Below, piece by piece: positions 60,185 through 64,000 of a stretch of 64,000 nucleotides of DNA; within the stretch, counting starts at the first letter, position 1, and each line of letters opens with the position of its first letter. A program made the position numbers and the translations under genes. The stretch is from contig NZ_JAHDTH010000002.1 of assembly GCF_018531445.1 (NCBI RefSeq), positions 1 to 64,000 of the forward strand. The letters are read 5' to 3'. The notes beneath the pieces were generated by a model. The model was not told the DNA's origin and made no database searches. It saw nothing but the letters and a program-made list of their open reading frames with translations. The DNA comes from Pseudonocardia lacus. Lineage in GTDB: Bacteria; Actinomycetota; Actinomycetes; Mycobacteriales; Pseudonocardiaceae.

Positions 60185-60937
60185 TCACCCCGCCCGAGTC
60201 GGCGTGAACTCCCAGCGCTGACCGGGGTCCAGCGGCACGACGTCCAGGCCCGGCGGGGCGATCCGGACGGCGTCGGCGGCCGATCCGTTCCGCCGGAACA
60301 GCAGCGACAGCGGGTCGGCGGCGTGCGCGTCGTGCACCGGCACGAGCACCCGCGCCCCCAGCGCTCGTGCCCCCGCCACCGCCTCGACCGGCCCCGTGAC
60401 CAGCGACGGCCCGACGAGCGGGCGAAGGCCGTTGGTCGGCAGCAGGGCCACGTCCACCGGCGCGTACCGGCCGAGCCCGCTGACGTCGGCGAGCTCCCCG
60501 CCGAAGAACACCCGCAGGTCCCCCGCCGAGAACAGGTAGGCGTTGTTCGGCGCGCCGAGCGTGCGCCCGGACGGCACCGCCTCCACCCACACCCCCGGCG
60601 CCACCTCCCGCGACCGCCCCCACCGAAGTTGCTCGACGTCCGGATAGCCCAGCGCCCGCGCCGACCGCGCCATCCCCGCCGTGCTGACCACCACCCGCGT
60701 CCCGACCTTCCCGCGGTAGGCCCGCAAGGCCCGCCGGTCCCAGTGGTTGGCGACGGGATTGGTCGCCACGATCGCCGCCAACGCCGGCAGCTCCTCCACC
60801 CGAAGCCCCAACGGCTCCCCGCGCCGCAGGAACCACCTCTCGGTGAACCAGGGATCGGTCAGCACGGCGTGACCGCCGAACTCCAGCAGCACGCACGCGT
60901 TGGCGACCCGGGTGACGACGAGCGAAGGCTTGGTCAT
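60185..60937 (-). CDS. MBL-fold metallo-hydrolase-like protein
   Basis: 250 aa. UlaG/RomA-like beta-lactamase fold: 'VVTRVANACVLLEFGGHAVL', 'TDPWFTERWF', 'VATNPVANHWDRRALRAYRG', 'DVALLPTNGLRPLVGPSL', 'ARALGARVLVPVHDAHAADP'. The classic HxHxDH motif reads 'NPVANHWD', so the first His is replaced and zinc binding may be altered. Divergent from a MerR gene with 28 bases between them. Confidence 0.82.
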   Translation of the reverse strand: MTKPSLVVTRVANACVLLEFGGHAVLTDPWFTERWFLRRGEPLGLRVEELPALAAIVATNPVANHWDRRALRAYRGKVGTRVVVSTAGMARSARALGYPDVEQLRWGRSREVAPGVWVEAVPSGRTLGAPNNAYLFSAGDLRVFFGGELADVSGLGRYAPVDVALLPTNGLRPLVGPSLVTGPVEAVAGARALGARVLVPVHDAHAADPLSLLFRRNGSAADAVRIAPPGLDVVPLDPGQRWEFTPTRAG

Positions 60938-60965
60938 GCGGGGCAGGCTGGTTCTTGATGTGAAC

Positions 60966-61406
60966 ATGAAGTCAACCGGCGAGGAGCTCACCATCGGCGA
61001 ACTGGCCGCCCGCTTCGGCCTCGCCACCCACGTCCTGCGCCACTGGGAGACCGTCGGCCTCCTCCACCCCCGCCGCGCCGCCGGCGACCGCCGCCGCTAC
61101 ACCCCCGCCGACCTCGTCCGCATCGCCGTGATCCTGATCAGCAAGGACGCCGGCTTCACCCTCCCCCAGATCCGCGAACTCCTCACCACCGACAACCCCA
61201 TGGACCACCCCCACCTCCGCCGCCGCCACGTCGCCGCCCTGGAGCAGCGCATCGAGCGGGCGCGCGCGGCGAAGGAACTGATCGAGCACGCCCTCTCCTG
61301 CCCCCTCCCCTTCGACGAGTGCCCCCACGCGCGGGAGCGGATCGAAGCGAGGATGCGGCCCAGCGGCGGGGGTCCCGTGGTGAACCCGCTGGAGCCCATC
61401 GGCTAA
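60966..61406 (+). CDS. MerR-family transcriptional regulator
   Basis: 146 aa. 'LTIGELAARFGLATHVLRHW' with wing 'RRAAGDRRRYTPADLVRIAV' and helix 'VAALEQRIERARAAKELIEH'; the tail 'SCPLPFDECPHARER' has two Cys. It diverges from the MBL-fold gene; on the minus strand TTGACT with a 19-bp gap to CAGCCT in the 28-base gap is a possible MerR-type promoter. Confidence 0.92.
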   Translation: MKSTGEELTIGELAARFGLATHVLRHWETVGLLHPRRAAGDRRRYTPADLVRIAVILISKDAGFTLPQIRELLTTDNPMDHPHLRRRHVAALEQRIERARAAKELIEHALSCPLPFDECPHARERIEARMRPSGGGPVVNPLEPIG

Positions 61407-61439
61407 GCTCCCACCTGCCGGTCGAGAGGCCGCGCAGCA

Positions 61440-61524
61440 GTCCGAGTGGCGGAATGGCAGACGCGCTAGCTTGAGGTGCTAGTGCCCTTCAACGGGCGTG
61501 GGGGTTCAAGTCCCCCCTCGGACA
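61440..61524 (+). tRNA. tRNA-Leu (GAG)
   Basis: Acceptor GTCCGAG / CTCGGAC, anticodon stem CTAGC/GCTAG with loop TTGAGGT (anticodon GAG), and a long class II variable arm (TGCCCTTCAACGGGCGTG). T loop TTCAAGT. Discriminator A at 61524; the following CAC means that CCA is not encoded. Confidence 0.95.
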
Positions 61525-61678
61525 CACGAGAATGTCTCTGACCAGCGATTACATATCTTGCCCGTCGTGGATGTTGACAAAGTACCTGGCCAGCACTGTG
61601 AGGGTTCATGATCCCCTCCGACTTGCGTTCATCCTCCACGTTGCAGGCGGGCTGCGCGGTCACGGACGAGTACCTTGA
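61525..61678. other. 154-bp gene-free, A/T-richer patch after tRNA-Leu
   Basis: Contains stretches such as GCGATTACATATCTTG and TTGACAAAG that are much lower in GC than the surroundings. No gene, integrase or repeated tRNA 3' end is visible. It may be the scar of a past tRNA-targeted insertion. Confidence 0.4.
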
Positions 61679-62686
61679 TCACTCCGGCTGCTCTGGCTGG
61701 ATTCTCGTGCTCCCAGATCCTGTCCACGAGCCACTCGGGATGGCGCGGGCGTAGCGGGCGGCGAGCAGAGCGATCCGCTCGACCAGCTCCGGCGGCTCGG
61801 TGACCTCGAAGTCCACGCCGAGCAGCCCCAGGTGGACGGCGAGGCCGTCGAGGGTGTCCGCGCCGGTGTGCAGGACGCACGAGCCGCCGTCGCGTGCCTC
61901 GACGTGCCCGGCTGCGGCCGGGATGCGAGGCGCGACCTGGTCCGCGGGGGCGTGCACGACCACTCGCGCCCGGTACCGCCATGCCGCGGCGGCGACGCGT
62001 CCGGAGAGGTAGGCAGCGACGTCGTCGGTCGGCAGCGAGCGCGGGGGGAAGCGCGGCCCGGTCGGGGTGCGCGGGGTGATGCGGTCGGCGCGGAACGTGC
62101 GCCAATCGCCGTGCTCCACGTCCCAGGCCAGCAGGTACCAGCGCCGGCCCCATGCGACCAGGCGGTACGGCTCGACATCGCGCCGCGTGGAGTGGCCGGC
62201 GTGCGAGCGGTAGTCGAAGCGCAGCCGCTCGGTGTCGCGGCAGACGGCGGCGAGCGTGGTGAGCACCTCGGCGTCGACCTGCGGTGCCGGCGCGTCGTCG
62301 GGCACCCGCAGCGCGAACTCTCCCAGCGCGGCGACCCGCCGGCGCAGCCGTCGCGGCAGCACCTGCTCCAGTTTGGCGAGAGCGCGCAGCGAGACCTCCT
62401 CGACCCCGGCCAGCCCGGTGGCGGCGCGCAGGCCGAGCACCGCGGCCACGGCCTCGTCGTCGTCAAACAGCAACGGCGGAAGCTGCGCGCCGGCCCCGAG
62501 CAGGTAGCCGCCCACCGCGCCTCGGTTGGCGGCCACCGGATAGCCGAGCGAGCGAAGGCGGTCGACGTCGTTGCGGACGGTCCGCTGACTCACCTCCAGC
62601 CGCTGCGCCAGTTCCGGCCCGGTCCACTCGCGACGCGACTGCAAGAGCGACAGCAGGCGCAGCAACCGCGCTGAGGTCTCCAACAC
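61679..62686 (-). CDS. WYL-domain transcriptional regulator (PafC/DeoR-like HTH)
   Basis: 335 aa, GTG start. N-terminal HTH_11: 'LLRLLSLLQSRREWTGPELA', 'VSQRTVRNDVDRLRSLGYPV'. WYL region: 'LRFDYRSHAGHSTRRDVEPY', 'RLVAWGRRWYLLAWDVEHGD'. A WCX domain follows. The last about 20 residues (SGSWTGSGSTRIQPEQPE) look unlike the family and abut the A/T-rich patch. Divergent from the epoxide hydrolase it probably regulates. Confidence 0.92.
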   Translation of the reverse strand: MLETSARLLRLLSLLQSRREWTGPELAQRLEVSQRTVRNDVDRLRSLGYPVAANRGAVGGYLLGAGAQLPPLLFDDDEAVAAVLGLRAATGLAGVEEVSLRALAKLEQVLPRRLRRRVAALGEFALRVPDDAPAPQVDAEVLTTLAAVCRDTERLRFDYRSHAGHSTRRDVEPYRLVAWGRRWYLLAWDVEHGDWRTFRADRITPRTPTGPRFPPRSLPTDDVAAYLSGRVAAAAWRYRARVVVHAPADQVAPRIPAAAGHVEARDGGSCVLHTGADTLDGLAVHLGLLGVDFEVTEPPELVERIALLAARYARAIPSGSWTGSGSTRIQPEQPE

Positions 62687-62709
62687 GGAGGAAAGTCTGC
62701 CCGACCATC

Positions 62710-62721
62710 AGGAACGTTCCT
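62710..62721. promoter_or_regulatory. Palindromic operator candidate for the WYL regulator
   Basis: AGGAACGTTCCT is a perfect 12-bp palindrome in the 63-base gap between the divergent WYL-regulator and epoxide hydrolase starts. Confidence 0.55.
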
Positions 62722-62749
62722 TGCCTGATTGGCTCCTAGCGTTGCGATC

Positions 62750-63868
62750 ATGGAGATCACGCCCTTCCGCATCGACGTCCCACAGGCCGACCTCGACGAC
62801 CTCGACGACCGGCTCGCCCGCACCCGCTACACCGAGGAGCTCACGACCGGCGGCGACTACGGCGTGCGCGTGGACCCCGTGCGCGAGCTGGTGCGCCGCT
62901 GGCGCGACGAGTTCGACTGGCGGGCCGTCGAGAAGCGGCTCAACGAAATCCCGCAGTTCACGACCACGATCGACGGACAGAACATCCACTTCCTGCACGT
63001 CCGCTCCCCCGAACCGGACGCGTTCCCACTGATCCTGACGCACGGCTGGCCGGGCTCGTTCGTCGAGTTCCTCGACGTCATCGGCCCACTCACCGACCCG
63101 CGGGTGCACGGCGGTGACCCGGCGCAGGCCTTCCACGTCGTGGTCCCGTCACTGCCCGGGTTCGCCTTCTCCGGACCCACCACCGAGCCGGGCTGGAACC
63201 GCTACCGCACGGCGCGCGCCTGGGCGCGACTCATGGCGGGGCTGGGCTACGAGCGCTACGGAGCACACGGCAACGACGCCGGGGCATTCGTCGCGCCCGA
63301 GCTCGGCCGCGTCGACGCCGAGCACGTCGCCGGCGTGCACGTCGACCAGATCTACTCCTTCCCGTCGGGGGACCCCGCCGAGTTCGCAGGCATGCCCGAG
63401 GCCGAGATGGCCGAGCTGACCCGACTGCAGGAGTTCGGCGCCGACAAGCTCGCGTACAACGAGCTGCAGTCGACCCAGCCGCAGAACCTCGCGCACGCGC
63501 TCGCCGACTCGCCGGCCGGCCAGTTGGCGTGGAGCTACCAGCTCTTGGGCGACGCCGTCGACCCGGATTTCGCGCTGACCAACGTCGCCATCTACTGGTT
63601 GACCCGCACCACGGCGTCCTCCATGCGGTTCTACTGGGAGGACCGGCACACCCCCGAGGAGGAGAAGCCGACCGGGCCGACGACGGTGCCGCTCGGGCTG
63701 GCCGCGTTCGCGGACGACTTCTCGGGCATCCGGCGCTTCGCCGAACGCGACCACGCGAACATCGTGTCGTGGAGCGAGTTCGACCGCGGCGGGCACTACC
63801 CGGCGCACGAGGTGCCGGACCTCCTGGTCGGGGACCTGCAGCAGTTCTTCGCCGGGCTGCGGGACTGA
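62750..63868 (+). CDS. Epoxide hydrolase (EPHX1-like)
   Basis: 372 aa. EHN domain at the N-terminus ('[20 protein letters not shown]', '[20 protein letters not shown]'), oxyanion '[12 protein letters not shown]', nucleophile Asp in '[17 protein letters not shown]', C-terminal His in '[20 protein letters not shown]'. This is the alpha/beta-hydrolase epoxide hydrolase family with a microsomal-EH-type N-terminus. GTG at 63873 begins the next gene 4 bases after its stop. Confidence 0.94.
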   Translation: MEITPFRIDVPQADLDDLDDRLARTRYTEELTTGGDYGVRVDPVRELVRRWRDEFDWRAVEKRLNEIPQFTTTIDGQNIHFLHVRSPEPDAFPLILTHGWPGSFVEFLDVIGPLTDPRVHGGDPAQAFHVVVPSLPGFAFSGPTTEPGWNRYRTARAWARLMAGLGYERYGAHGNDAGAFVAPELGRVDAEHVAGVHVDQIYSFPSGDPAEFAGMPEAEMAELTRLQEFGADKLAYNELQSTQPQNLAHALADSPAGQLAWSYQLLGDAVDPDFALTNVAIYWLTRTTASSMRFYWEDRHTPEEEKPTGPTTVPLGLAAFADDFSGIRRFAERDHANIVSWSEFDRGGHYPAHEVPDLLVGDLQQFFAGLRD

Positions 63869-63872
63869 CGCC

Positions 63873-64000
63873 GTGAGCCAGGTGCTCGGCCCGCGCGCGC
63901 TGAACCGGGCCACCCTCGCCCGCCAGTTCCTGCTGGAGCGCACCACCCGACCGGTCCCCGACGTGGTCGAGCACCTGGTGGGCCTGCAGGCGCAGACCCC
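63873..64000 (+). CDS. Winged-helix DNA-binding protein (HTH_42/AlkZ-like), partial
   Basis: The first 42 residues are visible: 'VLGPRALNRATLARQFLLER', 'PVPDVVEHLVGLQAQTP'. This is the start of the winged-helix DNA-binding family (DUF1006, related to the crosslink glycosylase AlkZ). The rest lies beyond the window. GTG start 4 bases after the epoxide hydrolase stop. Confidence 0.8.
   Translation, partial: MSQVLGPRALNRATLARQFLLERTTRPVPDVVEHLVGLQAQT

Noticed and set aside
61440-61678. Intact integration site or integrative element at tRNA-Leu
   Set aside because: No repeated tRNA 3' end or integrase is present; only an A/T-rich patch remains.

Overview
The window is very GC-rich, uses many GTG starts and is densely packed. 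It encodes mycothiol-type (MDMPI) proteins, F420/LLM-type oxidoreductases, an XRE/DUF397 pair and several proteins of the SCO1664, SCO6745, DUF3090 and DUF5703 kind. This points to an actinobacterial chromosome, most likely Pseudonocardia or a close relative; the genus is an inference from gene content. No prophage, integrase, CRISPR array, rRNA or biosynthetic cluster is visible. The window cuts a glycosyltransferase at its left edge and a winged-helix protein at its right edge.

Layout. 0-6 kb: end of a GT39-like glycosyltransferase, a sucrase/ferredoxin-like protein with a possible iron box, two bacterial PH-domain membrane proteins, a HerA-like ATPase, oligoribonuclease, tRNA-His and tRNA-Lys, then a decayed AbiE-type toxin/antitoxin remnant. 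6-10 kb: two paralogous modules, each an ECF-type sigma factor plus an MDMPI protein, in opposite gene order. 10-17 kb: ankyrin-repeat protein, a two-component system with an FtsX-type ABC exporter, and a RelE-like/DUF6247 toxin-antitoxin pair. 17-20.5 kb: alpha/beta hydrolase, two side-by-side MerR regulators each tied to a small 'E..CC' protein through a MerR-type promoter with a 20-bp spacer, and an SRPBCC protein. 20.5-34.8 kb: small kinases, MFS transporter, Lgt, LLM oxidoreductase, TPR protein, MarR/azoreductase and TetR/FAD-monooxygenase pairs with clear operators, a PIG-V-like mannosyltransferase and TerC.

34.8-45 kb: phosphatases and the glycerol locus. An iclR-glpK operon faces a glpF-glpK-glpD operon, giving two glycerol kinases. 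This stretch holds three copies of a 65-bp near-perfect palindrome at gene 3' ends; one copy forms the C-terminus and stop codon of a HAD phosphatase gene. 45-46.6 kb: an XRE/DUF397 cassette with a four-unit 14-bp tandem repeat in its promoter, bracketed by a 34-bp direct repeat derived from the glpD 3' end. 46.6-64 kb: dehydratase, two Uma2-family proteins, 6-phosphogluconate dehydrogenase, a conserved cluster (histidine phosphatase, DUF3090, SCO1664-like, UppP), metabolic enzymes, a MerR/MBL pair, tRNA-Leu, a WYL regulator and an epoxide hydrolase.

The strongest unexplained signals are the 65-bp palindrome family, the 34-bp repeat around the XRE/DUF397 cassette, the paired MerR/CC modules, the operator-like 14-mer shared by the two-component and exporter genes, and a separate 100-bp nested palindrome at 28.5 kb.
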